A stretch of DNA of 20,249 bases, from the IMG/VR virus record IMGVR_UViG_3300023179_000623, positions 1-20,249 of that record; one strand, written 5' to 3'. Numbering within the stretch: the stretch's first letter is position 1; every line of letters starts with the position of its first letter. The notes beneath the pieces were generated by a model that made no database searches, was not told the origin of the DNA, and saw only the letters and a program-made list of their open reading frames with translations. Positions 6,753-13,510 of this stretch are shown here, piece by piece. The stretch comes from a virus. A program made the translations under genes and the position numbers.

Positions 6753-6891
6753 AAATTTTTTTTATTTTTATCAATTCAATTAAGTCTTCTAAAGTTAATA
6801 TGTTTTCAACTTCTTCGTCTTTTATTTCAATATTGTATTTAGATTCAATAAGTTGAAGGATTTCAATTTTATATATTATTTTTTCGTCCAT
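6700..6891 (-). CDS. Small acyl-carrier-protein-like protein without the attachment Ser
   Basis: This encodes 63 residues from an ATG at 6891 (MDEKIIYKIEIL). IEILQLIESKYNIEIKDEEV then ENILTLEDLIELI is very similar to helix II to helix IV of acyl carrier proteins, which read VELVMALEEEF..IEIPDEEAE then KITTV..DAIDYI. The first ACP helix and the DSL motif that carries phosphopantetheine are absent, so the canonical acyl-carrying role is unlikely. A longer in-frame start at 6957 only adds sequence that overlaps the nrdB end and does not restore the Ser. It begins 10 nt after the nrdB stop and overlaps the ADP-ribosyltransferase gene. The fold similarity is by eye, and a chance helical match is possible in so short a protein. 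Confidence 0.55.
   Translation of the reverse strand: MDEKIIYKIEILQLIESKYNIEIKDEEVENILTLEDLIELIKIKKIYEYTGDKKTISISSKME
6742..6756. repeat. 15-bp direct repeat at the ADP-ribosyltransferase start (copy 2)
   Basis: This is an exact copy of TGTATACTCATAAAT at 5993-6007. It spans the start codon of the ADP-ribosyltransferase-like gene and lies within the 3' part of the ACP-like gene's reading frame. Confidence 0.8.
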
Positions 6892-6901
6892 ACCTGTAAA
6901 T

Positions 6902-7867
6902 TTATAAATCACTCCAATCTGCTGTTGATTTAGCATAATTTGTTGGACGCTGAGCAAAAAAATCTTGGTGTGATTTTCCTGAGGTTAAATGCCCAAACCA
7001 TTCAATTTGTTTTAATAAATTAGGGTCAATATCGTTATAAATTGCTTTATATCCAAGTTCAACCATTTTTTCATTTGCTCTTGCTTTAATATAGTTTTTG
7101 AGTTGTTCCTTGGTTAAACCTTCAATATTACCCATCTCAAATGCTTTATCAATAAAATCAAATTCTAATTGAACTGATAAGTGACAAGCTTCAATAACTT
7201 TATCTCTCATACTGTTGGTATCTAAATGTGGTTGTTCTTGGAGCAAGGTCCTAAATAACCAACATCCGGCTTGTGAATGTAATGATTCGTCTCTTACACT
7301 CCACTCTACAATCTGTGCTGTGCCTTTCATTAGATTGCGAAGTTGAAACGACATTAATACAGCAAATGAACTAAATAAGTTTACACCTTCTGTAAAGGCT
7401 GAGAAGATGGCTAAGGATAATGCTTTTTCTTCTAATGATTCACCGGGTACTTCAATCAGTCTTTCGATTTTAGCTTTTGATGCTTCGTCTTCTAAGAATG
7501 CTTGAAAGTTATCTAAACCAAGTTCTTCATTCAATCGGGCATAAGCTTCAGCGTGTATGCACTCCATTGATGCAAAAGTAATTGCCATTTCTTGTATTTC
7601 GGGAAGATGAAAACCCCGGGCAACTCTTTCTACCCAATAGTCGTTTCCAACATGTACTTCAGTTTGGGCAAATGATTTTAAAATATTACCTATAAGGTTC
7701 TTTTCAGATTCGGTTAATTTAAGTTTCCAATCGTTTAAATCAGACGCTAAAGGTATCTCATCAGAAAGCCAATGAGCTCTTTGTTGTTTTTTTGTAAATT
7801 CTTGGGCGGTTTGATACCAATATGGTTTATAATAGGCTCTAGTTGATAATAAATTTTTATTTTCCAT
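6902..7867 (-). CDS. nrdB: Ribonucleoside-diphosphate reductase, class I beta subunit
   Basis: This 321-residue subunit houses the metal-radical cofactor that starts catalysis in NrdA. The carboxylate and His ligands are in place: E70 (SFAQTEVH), E102 and H105 (MECIHAEAY), E160 (FTEGVNLF), E194 and H197 (RDESLHSQ). Y109 stands four residues after H105, the position of the radical tyrosine in class Ia enzymes. The first ligand is Glu where E. coli has Asp. The C-terminus (KSTADWSDL) is the type of short tail that docks into NrdA. The gene lies just downstream of a GIY-YIG homing endonuclease gene (3-nt gap) and upstream of the ACP-like and ADP-ribosyltransferase genes. No separate promoter is visible, although an A-rich stretch precedes the ATG. 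Confidence 0.97.
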   Translation of the reverse strand: MENKNLLSTRAYYKPYWYQTAQEFTKKQQRAHWLSDEIPLASDLNDWKLKLTESEKNLIGNILKSFAQTEVHVGNDYWVERVARGFHLPEIQEMAITFASMECIHAEAYARLNEELGLDNFQAFLEDEASKAKIERLIEVPGESLEEKALSLAIFSAFTEGVNLFSSFAVLMSFQLRNLMKGTAQIVEWSVRDESLHSQAGCWLFRTLLQEQPHLDTNSMRDKVIEACHLSVQLEFDFIDKAFEMGNIEGLTKEQLKNYIKARANEKMVELGYKAIYNDIDPNLLKQIEWFGHLTSGKSHQDFFAQRPTNYAKSTADWSDL

Positions 7868-7870
7868 TTT

Positions 7871-8617
7871 TTATTTTTTATTTTTTAAATACTCATATAT
7901 ACTCCAAACGCTTTTCCATATTTTTTTATTATAAGCATATTTTATATCATACTTATTTACTCTTTTAATCCATTTAGATATATGTTCGACAGTATACCCT
8001 TTGTCTAAAAATTCAATTATCTTTATTTTTATTCTAAAAGAAACCCCATTCTCTTTTGATGGAAACCCAGGATAAGGATAATTAAAATATTGATGCCACA
8101 AATGGTTCCATGTTATTCCATATCTTAGATTAGTTATTGTTCCTGATTGGATAGGTAGGTCTAGTTTTTTGATTATTTCATTATTACTATAATATTTTTT
8201 TATTAAACTATAAATTTTTATTACTTGAGGTTCTGTTAAAATAGCACTTCTATGGTTTTCCCCTACAGGAAGATTTAAATTAGGATGATTTATTCTAGAT
8301 AATCTAATTTTTTGTTTGGTTTCTTCACTTAGAGCCCCCTTTCCAGTTCCTAATTTTAAATTTAATCCGTTTTCACCTAGTACCTCATTTTGCATACCCC
8401 AATATATTTCTTTTTCATTTAATTGTTCTAAGGTACATTCTTCAAGAATTTCAAATTTGTGATTTTCAGGGCCATATTTTTTAAGTGAATTATATATTTT
8501 GTGTTGCTTCCAACATTTAAGCTTTTTGTAGTCTTTTTCTCTTTTTTTAAGATCTACAGATTGACCAATATATATTTTTCCTATGGGTGATGTAATTTTA
8601 TAAATTCCTATATTCAT
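7871..8617 (-). CDS. Free-standing GIY-YIG homing endonuclease with NUMOD3
   Basis: This encodes 248 residues from an ATG at 8617. GIY (4-6) and YIG (16-18) are spaced as in the family; R26, E70 (LNEKEIYWG) and N86 (NGLNLK) fit the other conserved catalytic positions. A NUMOD3-type DNA-binding motif follows (GKGALSEETKQKIRLSRINH, about 92-112). Two later helical segments that read like helix-turn-helix modules complete it (VIKIYSLIKKYYSNNEII; IIEFLDKGYTVEHISKWI). Such genes spread into neighbouring essential genes by cutting alleles without them, here probably near nrdB. A longer TTG start at 8674 exists, but the ATG matches the family N-terminus and is preceded by a motif M copy at 7 nt. Confidence 0.93.
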   Translation of the reverse strand: MNIGIYKITSPIGKIYIGQSVDLKKREKDYKKLKCWKQHKIYNSLKKYGPENHKFEILEECTLEQLNEKEIYWGMQNEVLGENGLNLKLGTGKGALSEETKQKIRLSRINHPNLNLPVGENHRSAILTEPQVIKIYSLIKKYYSNNEIIKKLDLPIQSGTITNLRYGITWNHLWHQYFNYPYPGFPSKENGVSFRIKIKIIEFLDKGYTVEHISKWIKRVNKYDIKYAYNKKIWKSVWSIYEYLKNKK

Positions 8618-8624
8618 ATTATTA

Positions 8625-8647
8625 TTTTTATCATAAATATGTAAAAA
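8625..8647 (-). promoter_or_regulatory. Motif M, copy C (before the GIY-YIG gene)
   Basis: Minus strand: TTTTTACATAT followed directly by TTATGATAAAAA. It differs from copy A at two positions and lies 7 nt before the ATG at 8617. A dedicated promoter for a homing endonuclease would parallel T4, where several such genes are under late promoters. Confidence 0.45.
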
Positions 8648-8670
8648 TTTGAAAATATACATGTATTTGC

Positions 8671-9219
8671 TCAAATTTTTGGGGTTATAAAATATGTGCC
8701 TTCTGCTTCAAATTCACCTTTATCTAAATCATATTTATCTTTTCCTAATTTAGAATACATGTTATAAAAATAACTATATCTATCGTCTGCTAACCCATCC
8801 CCATCATATGGTTGAAATATAATACCCATAATTTCTCCAGAGTCAAATAAGGGTTTTATTTTTGATTCTAATACTTTTCTTAAAAATAAAGCTTTTTGCA
8901 ATTTATAAGGGTCTTTATCATCCCATTTATATCTTTCTTCATCAGTAGAAGCATTTAAATTTCCAAACTTTAATTCATGATATTCTTCTATTGCTTTACT
9001 TTTTAATAATCTAATTTCAAATGGTGGGCTGTTTTTATCCCCTTTAAATTCTTTAGGTCTAAAAAAATAATTATCTCCTTGCTCTAAAGTTTTTATACCC
9101 CATTGAGTAATTTCATTTAAAATATATTGTTTGGTGGCTTCTCTGCGTTCGGTTAAATTAGAATAATGTTTCTCTAACTTTTGGTAGGTTTCTATTGCTA
9201 TTATATTTAATGCTCTCAT
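8671..9219 (-). CDS. Unknown conserved-looking phage protein
   Basis: This encodes 182 residues, soluble, with no signal peptide or membrane segment. The N-terminal third is helical (IAIETYQKLEKHYSNLTERR). The C-terminal part has an aromatic and acidic segment (IIFQPYDGDGLADDRYSYFY followed by NMYSKLGKDKYDL) and ends in a beta-like strand (GTYFITPKI). I do not recognise it; the C-terminal pattern is faintly like acetyltransferase-related phage proteins, but no acyl-CoA loop can be identified. It follows the helicase gene with a 19-nt gap. The gap reads GTGTATAATAATAA on the minus strand, a partial match to motif M. The GIY-YIG gene is inserted between this gene and nrdB. Confidence 0.75.
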   Translation of the reverse strand: MRALNIIAIETYQKLEKHYSNLTERREATKQYILNEITQWGIKTLEQGDNYFFRPKEFKGDKNSPPFEIRLLKSKAIEEYHELKFGNLNASTDEERYKWDDKDPYKLQKALFLRKVLESKIKPLFDSGEIMGIIFQPYDGDGLADDRYSYFYNMYSKLGKDKYDLDKGEFEAEGTYFITPKI

Positions 9220-9238
9220 ATTCGTGGTTCAGTTATTA

Positions 9239-10606
9239 TTATACACTTAGATTAAAAAATTTACTTGCTAATTGCTTTCTATCTAATTCATCAAAATTTG
9301 TATTACGAACGGGAGCAGTAGATTGGGTTTCTGATTCTTCATCGTGTAAATCACCTGTGATGTCGAAATGTCCAGTTGATGTATCTATTTTAGCTCCAAA
9401 AGTCATTCCGTCTATTCCGTATCTATTTTTCATAATGTGAAATCTACCTGTTCCGTTAACTTTATCTTGACGTTTACGAGAAAGTGATATAGCTACATCA
9501 GTAATCATAATTTTATCATATGATCCTGCGGCTTTATCACCTTCAATTATATCGTCTTTCGCACCTGCACGATTAACTTGTGAGACTGACCATATAGGTA
9601 GGTTTAGTTCACGTGCTAATCCTTTAGTACTAACATAAATATCATCTATTTCATCTTTGCGTTCGCGGTTTGTTCTTTTAGAGCGAAGAAGATCTACATA
9701 ATCAATAATAATTAAATCTGGTTTAAATTCTTGGTCTATACATTTTTTAATATGCGATTCAATGGTAGAAATGGACGCTTTACCCGGTGAATACTCCCTT
9801 ATAATCAATTGTCCTTTCAAATTCGATACAGCCTGTTCAACTTGAGAACGATGCGGTGATTCCGCTATACGATCAACAGGAATTTGTGTAAAAAAAGCAT
9901 CATACCTTCTACCAACATAATCTTCACCTAATTCTAAAGTATAATGTATTACATTATATCCTACACTTACAGCATATCCCCCTAACGCAATTAGAGTCCA
10001 AGATTTACCACCACCCGGATTACCAAATATCAATCCAAAGTCTCCGTTGCCAATTCCTCCTTGTAAAATATCATTAAATACACCCCATGGAGTAGGTACT
10101 ATTACTCTGTGGTCGTCTCTGTAACGAGATTCAACATCTTTATTATATTCATGCCCTATATTTTTATCTTGGCCTGATTTTAAGGCATTATCAATTAATG
10201 AGCGTATAGCATCATAATCCCCTAGATTAAGAAAATCAACACTTGTAAGTAATGCTTTTTTAAGTTGCTGATTTTTACAGAAGTTTGAAAATTCCTCTTC
10301 AACATATGCTAAATCTTCATCAGAAGATTTGTATGCTTCACGAAGTTGTTCTTTAATTGAAATTTGTAATACTTCATTATCAATTTTTTTCAATTCTACT
10401 TTCAACACTTCCATTGAAGGAGTTGTATGGAATTTATCAAAATATTTTAATATTTCTTTAATAATCCATTTTAGAGATTGAGAATCAAAATAATCATCAC
10501 TTAATACATCGTGAATATTAAGTAAAAATTCTTTATGGGTAAGTAAAGCAGATATTACTTTTATTTGAAAACCCATACCATATTGAGATAAACTATTTAA
10601 TGTCAT
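9239..10606 (-). CDS. Replicative DNA helicase, DnaB / T4 gp41 type
   Basis: This encodes 455 residues. The N-terminal domain (about 1-150) is all-helical as in DnaB. The RecA-like motor has Walker A GNPGGGKS at 195-202 and Walker B LIIIDYVDLL at 298-307, then the SVSQVNRAG segment (sensor-like Gln) and an Arg-rich C-terminal part of the motor (SLSRKRQDK), followed by MKNRYGIDGMTF, typical of the family. It would unwind DNA 5' to 3' ahead of the phage replisome. The tail (about 425-455) is acidic and probably flexible. No gene for a DnaG-type primase lies in the window. An HNH endonuclease gene sits just upstream, and a weak motif P site overlaps the end of that gene and could serve the helicase. 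Confidence 0.95.
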   Translation of the reverse strand: MTLNSLSQYGMGFQIKVISALLTHKEFLLNIHDVLSDDYFDSQSLKWIIKEILKYFDKFHTTPSMEVLKVELKKIDNEVLQISIKEQLREAYKSSDEDLAYVEEEFSNFCKNQQLKKALLTSVDFLNLGDYDAIRSLIDNALKSGQDKNIGHEYNKDVESRYRDDHRVIVPTPWGVFNDILQGGIGNGDFGLIFGNPGGGKSWTLIALGGYAVSVGYNVIHYTLELGEDYVGRRYDAFFTQIPVDRIAESPHRSQVEQAVSNLKGQLIIREYSPGKASISTIESHIKKCIDQEFKPDLIIIDYVDLLRSKRTNRERKDEIDDIYVSTKGLARELNLPIWSVSQVNRAGAKDDIIEGDKAAGSYDKIMITDVAISLSRKRQDKVNGTGRFHIMKNRYGIDGMTFGAKIDTSTGHFDITGDLHDEESETQSTAPVRNTNFDELDRKQLASKFFNLSV

Positions 10607-10626
10607 AACTATTTATTTTTAATGTT

Positions 10627-10658
10627 CTAATTTAATTAGTTTTATTTATATTTCCAAA
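10627..10658 (-). promoter_or_regulatory. Motif P promoter-like site (copy 3, imperfect -7 box)
   Basis: Minus strand: TTTGGAAAT from 10658, and TAAATTAG at 10634-10627, with the same 20-nt gap between TTTG and TA as in the other copies. The -7 box has A instead of the third T. It overlaps the last codons of the HNH gene and ends 20 nt before the helicase ATG. Confidence 0.4.
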
Positions 10659-11253
10659 TATATCCACCTGATGATTTTGTTTTCCCTCTAAGACAAGAAC
10701 CAATACAATTACTACTAAGGTTATAATATCTTTCAGCTTCTCTAGCACTATTCCATTCTTTAATAAATTCTCCATTTTTATTATATTGAAGTATAAGTTT
10801 ATTATTTATTAATCTATTTTTTAAATTTGGATTATCTTTATTAAAACCTTTTGGTTTTGGTTTACCTTTTAAACTTTTACTTATTTTATCCCCCCAAGTA
10901 ATTTTTCTTCCTTTATTAGAGGGTTTAGAAATTCCTTTTACTTTATTTATAAATTCTAATTTAATTTTTTCATATATTCTACTTGACATGACGTACGGAG
11001 ATAAAGATTTTTGTCGATTTTTTCCAACAACCATTAACCATAAAGCATACCATAATTTATTGTTATTTGGGTATATTTCACAAAGCAATCTATGACATAA
11101 AAAATGTTCTCGAGCAGTTAATTCTACAAGATTATTTTTATTATTATCTCCTCCTAAACATTTAGGAATAATATGGTGTTTTTCTCTATAACCTTCTAAT
11201 ACTCGGTTTTTTGCTCTTTCAATAATTTGACTATAAATATTTTGATAATTCAT
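10642..11253 (-). CDS. Free-standing HNH homing endonuclease with NUMOD3 and NUMOD1
   Basis: This encodes 203 residues from an ATG at 11253 (MNYQNIYSQIIERAKNR), the usual N-terminus of this endonuclease group. The HNH nuclease core is YREKHHIIPKCLGG (HH at 26-27) with NNKNNLVELTAREHFLCHRL (N41, H50, H54). A NUMOD3 repeat (NKGRKITWGDKISKSLKGK) and a C-terminal NUMOD1-type module (ILQYNKNGEFIKEWNSAREA, then GGYIWKYK) would bind DNA. A start at 11295 would add 14 residues that do not fit the family. The gene stands between the exonuclease and helicase genes, in the leader of a motif P promoter about 82 nt upstream, so it probably invaded next to the helicase gene. Confidence 0.93.
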   Translation of the reverse strand: MNYQNIYSQIIERAKNRVLEGYREKHHIIPKCLGGDNNKNNLVELTAREHFLCHRLLCEIYPNNNKLWYALWLMVVGKNRQKSLSPYVMSSRIYEKIKLEFINKVKGISKPSNKGRKITWGDKISKSLKGKPKPKGFNKDNPNLKNRLINNKLILQYNKNGEFIKEWNSAREAERYYNLSSNCIGSCLRGKTKSSGGYIWKYK

Positions 11254-11335
11254 ACTATAATAAATATATGCTTGATTATCAAAAATACTAATCATTTTTG
11301 TAAGGTAAAATAATACTATTAACTTCTATTTTATT

Positions 11336-11367
11336 TAAATGTAATAATTAACTTTGTAAAAGCCAAA
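11336..11367 (-). promoter_or_regulatory. Motif P promoter-like site (copy 4)
   Basis: Minus strand: TTTGGCTTTTAC from 11367, and TTATTACATTTA ending at 11336. It is identical to copy 5 in both boxes and at most positions between. It follows the stop of the exonuclease gene by 12 nt. The leader to the HNH start is about 80 nt. Confidence 0.7.
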
Positions 11368-11379
11368 TATAATTACATA

Positions 11380-12414
11380 TTATTTATAACTTGCTAATTG
11401 TGTAAAACTATTTTTTAACCAAAAATCTACATTTCTAATCAAATGCCCGAGTCCATCTTCATTATATAATTCTAAAAATTCTTGGGGATGAAACTGAGGT
11501 ATGGGGCTCTCAATAGCATTTTGAATATTAATTTTGTCATTTTCATCTAATAAAGGATTAGATAGATCCATGAGTTTATAATTCTGTTCTAATCTATTTT
11601 TTTCTAAAACTACTCGAGCATATACATCGTGTGTTTTGTATTTTGATTCTGCTATACTAAATATGTCCTCTAATGTAAGTATGCGAGTTGCTAATTCAGG
11701 GAATTTTTTTAATAACCCCTTCTCACCTAATCCTTTTACTCCAATAATCCTATCAGAAGCATCACCTAATAATACTTTACGTAAAATAAAATTTTCAGGT
11801 AATAATCCATATTTTTCTTTTACTTGATTATATGAAAATACCTCTTTTTCTGTAGGGCGAAATATATTGACTTTTTGAGTAGCAAGCTGTAAAAAATCCT
11901 TATCTGAAGATACTATGGTAATAGACGTATTATATTTATTAGGCATATAACCTGCCATATATGCTATAACATCGTCGGCTTCTGCTTTGTGTATAGATAA
12001 TAATTTAACCGGCAAACATTGTAAATAATGTATTAATCTTGATATTTGCCCAATTTTGGCATTATTTTCATCATCAACATCATCAAACACCTCCCAATGT
12101 GTAATTCGTGTTAAATTTCTACCAGATTTGTATTCGGGGAGCAGGTTTCTTCTGTTTGTAGAAGCACCTGCTCCGTCGAATACAACATACACGGAAGATG
12201 GTCTAATTGTGTCAATTAAATATCCTAAAGAGCGTATAAAACCCCCCATCCCCCCTATATGCACACCATCTGGGTTGGTGAATCGCATGGTAGTAAAGTT
12301 TCTAAAGAATAAGTTTAAAGCATCAATTAATAAGACATGATTGTGTTTATCATAAGATACATCATCCTTATCCTCAATTACATTATTAAGGAGGTTTAAA
12401 AGCTCTTTATTCAT
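11380..12414 (-). CDS. rnh: 5'-3' exonuclease / RNase H of the FEN family (T4 Rnh-like)
   Basis: This encodes 344 residues. The acidic metal-binding residues of the 5' nuclease family are all visible: D31 (VLLIDALNLFFR), D80 (VYVVFDGAGAS followed by RR), E145/D147/D148 (HKAEADDVIAYMAG), D171 and D173 (IVSSDKDFLQLA) and D218/D221 (LLGDASDRIIGV). The helix-hairpin DNA-binding loop is GVKGLGEKG at 225-233. These enzymes remove RNA primers and flaps from lagging-strand fragments, which fits its place between UvsX and the helicase. The C-terminal 80 residues are less conserved, as in T4 Rnh. It is separated from uvsX by 2 nt and ends a transcript block before a motif P site. Confidence 0.94.
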   Translation of the reverse strand: MNKELLNLLNNVIEDKDDVSYDKHNHVLLIDALNLFFRNFTTMRFTNPDGVHIGGMGGFIRSLGYLIDTIRPSSVYVVFDGAGASTNRRNLLPEYKSGRNLTRITHWEVFDDVDDENNAKIGQISRLIHYLQCLPVKLLSIHKAEADDVIAYMAGYMPNKYNTSITIVSSDKDFLQLATQKVNIFRPTEKEVFSYNQVKEKYGLLPENFILRKVLLGDASDRIIGVKGLGEKGLLKKFPELATRILTLEDIFSIAESKYKTHDVYARVVLEKNRLEQNYKLMDLSNPLLDENDKINIQNAIESPIPQFHPQEFLELYNEDGLGHLIRNVDFWLKNSFTQLASYK

Positions 12415-12416
12415 AT

Positions 12417-13496
12417 TTAATCTGGTTCTTGGGAAAATATGTTGGTTGTTTCAAATGTATCTTCTTCTTCAAAGATATCAAAATCTATTCCACCAAGTAT
12501 TGCGCTCCATTCTTTAGCATGAGCATCCTTATAGGATTTAATTTCTTTATCAGAATCATTAATAAACCCATGAGGTGTTACTACAATTTTTCCCCTTGAC
12601 TGCACACCATTTATATGGTTTTTATCAATTTGAACATTAGTGCGCTTAGCAAACTCAACTTGTTTACCATCTTTAATGGCTTTAATTTTTGATGTGCCAG
12701 CATTTGCTACATTACCAAATGTAATAACAAATGTAGCATCAAACCACATTGCGAACCCACCTTTATTCATAAGTTTAGGCTGTCCCATAGGAACTTCAGC
12801 TTTAGCTGTCCAAACTTTATTAACACATACCAATGTATTAGTATAAGGTGAAGATTCTTTGCGAGATAATGTAATTTTTTGATTTACATTATTGCCAAAT
12901 TGAGTTGACATAGCACCTGCATTCCATTCATTATTGTTTTTATTGGATTTAACTGATAGTTCACATGGCACAGAACCTATTGAGTCCCATAAAAATAATA
13001 AGTCATATGGAAGATTTCCTTTCTTTTGTTCGTCAAGTAAATCTAATATAAATGCGGCTACATCTTCTATTGTATGAAGGTTTTCACGATCAACATATAA
13101 AAATTGACCCTCATAATCTAATAACTCGCCTGTTTCTTCATCAACAACACGTTTAACTTCCAACCCCATTTGAGTAGCATGCTCCCAATTCCATTTCATT
13201 TCAGTAACGATGAAAACAGGTAATACTCCCATTTTTTGAGCAGACACAGCTGCTTCAATCATCGCAGTAGTCTTACCAGTATCCGAGTGACCACGTAGTA
13301 AAACTATGTGGCCCATCGGAATACCGGGTACTGATGTTGTTTCTTGAAAAGCATGGCTCAAAGGAATCCATTTTTGATCTTTAAACTTAACACTTGAATT
13401 AAGTAATTTTTTAGATTTAAATTTATTTAAATCAAATCCTGCTCTAAGTTCAGCAGATACTGCTGCATTAAGCGATTCACTTTTTTTACGAGCCAT
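12417..13496 (-). CDS. uvsX: RecA-like recombinase, UvsX type
   Basis: This encodes 359 residues. Walker A is GHSDTGKT at 69-76 and Walker B is LLFLWDSIG at 166-174 with D171. After it, the NNEWNAGAMSTQFG and NNVNQKITLSR segments and TLVCVNKVW match the ordering of RecA/UvsX strand-exchange proteins, and the GGFAMWFDATFVITF strand follows. It would form filaments on ssDNA for recombination-dependent replication and repair, working with the gp32-like protein encoded immediately upstream (14-nt gap). The C-terminus is acidic (IFEEEDTFETTN), as in many recombinases where the tail tunes DNA binding. No separate promoter is seen; it probably shares the motif P site at 14352-14383. Confidence 0.93.
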   Translation of the reverse strand: MARKKSESLNAAVSAELRAGFDLNKFKSKKLLNSSVKFKDQKWIPLSHAFQETTSVPGIPMGHIVLLRGHSDTGKTTAMIEAAVSAQKMGVLPVFIVTEMKWNWEHATQMGLEVKRVVDEETGELLDYEGQFLYVDRENLHTIEDVAAFILDLLDEQKKGNLPYDLLFLWDSIGSVPCELSVKSNKNNNEWNAGAMSTQFGNNVNQKITLSRKESSPYTNTLVCVNKVWTAKAEVPMGQPKLMNKGGFAMWFDATFVITFGNVANAGTSKIKAIKDGKQVEFAKRTNVQIDKNHINGVQSRGKIVVTPHGFINDSDKEIKSYKDAHAKEWSAILGGIDFDIFEEEDTFETTNIFSQEPD

Positions 13497-13510
13497 AACT
13501 ATTTTTTAAT

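Noticed and set aside
6700-6957. Longer start (6957) for the ACP-like gene
   Set aside because: The extension overlaps the nrdB 3' end in another frame, has no ACP helix I or DSL site, and the ATG at 6891 begins right after the nrdB stop.
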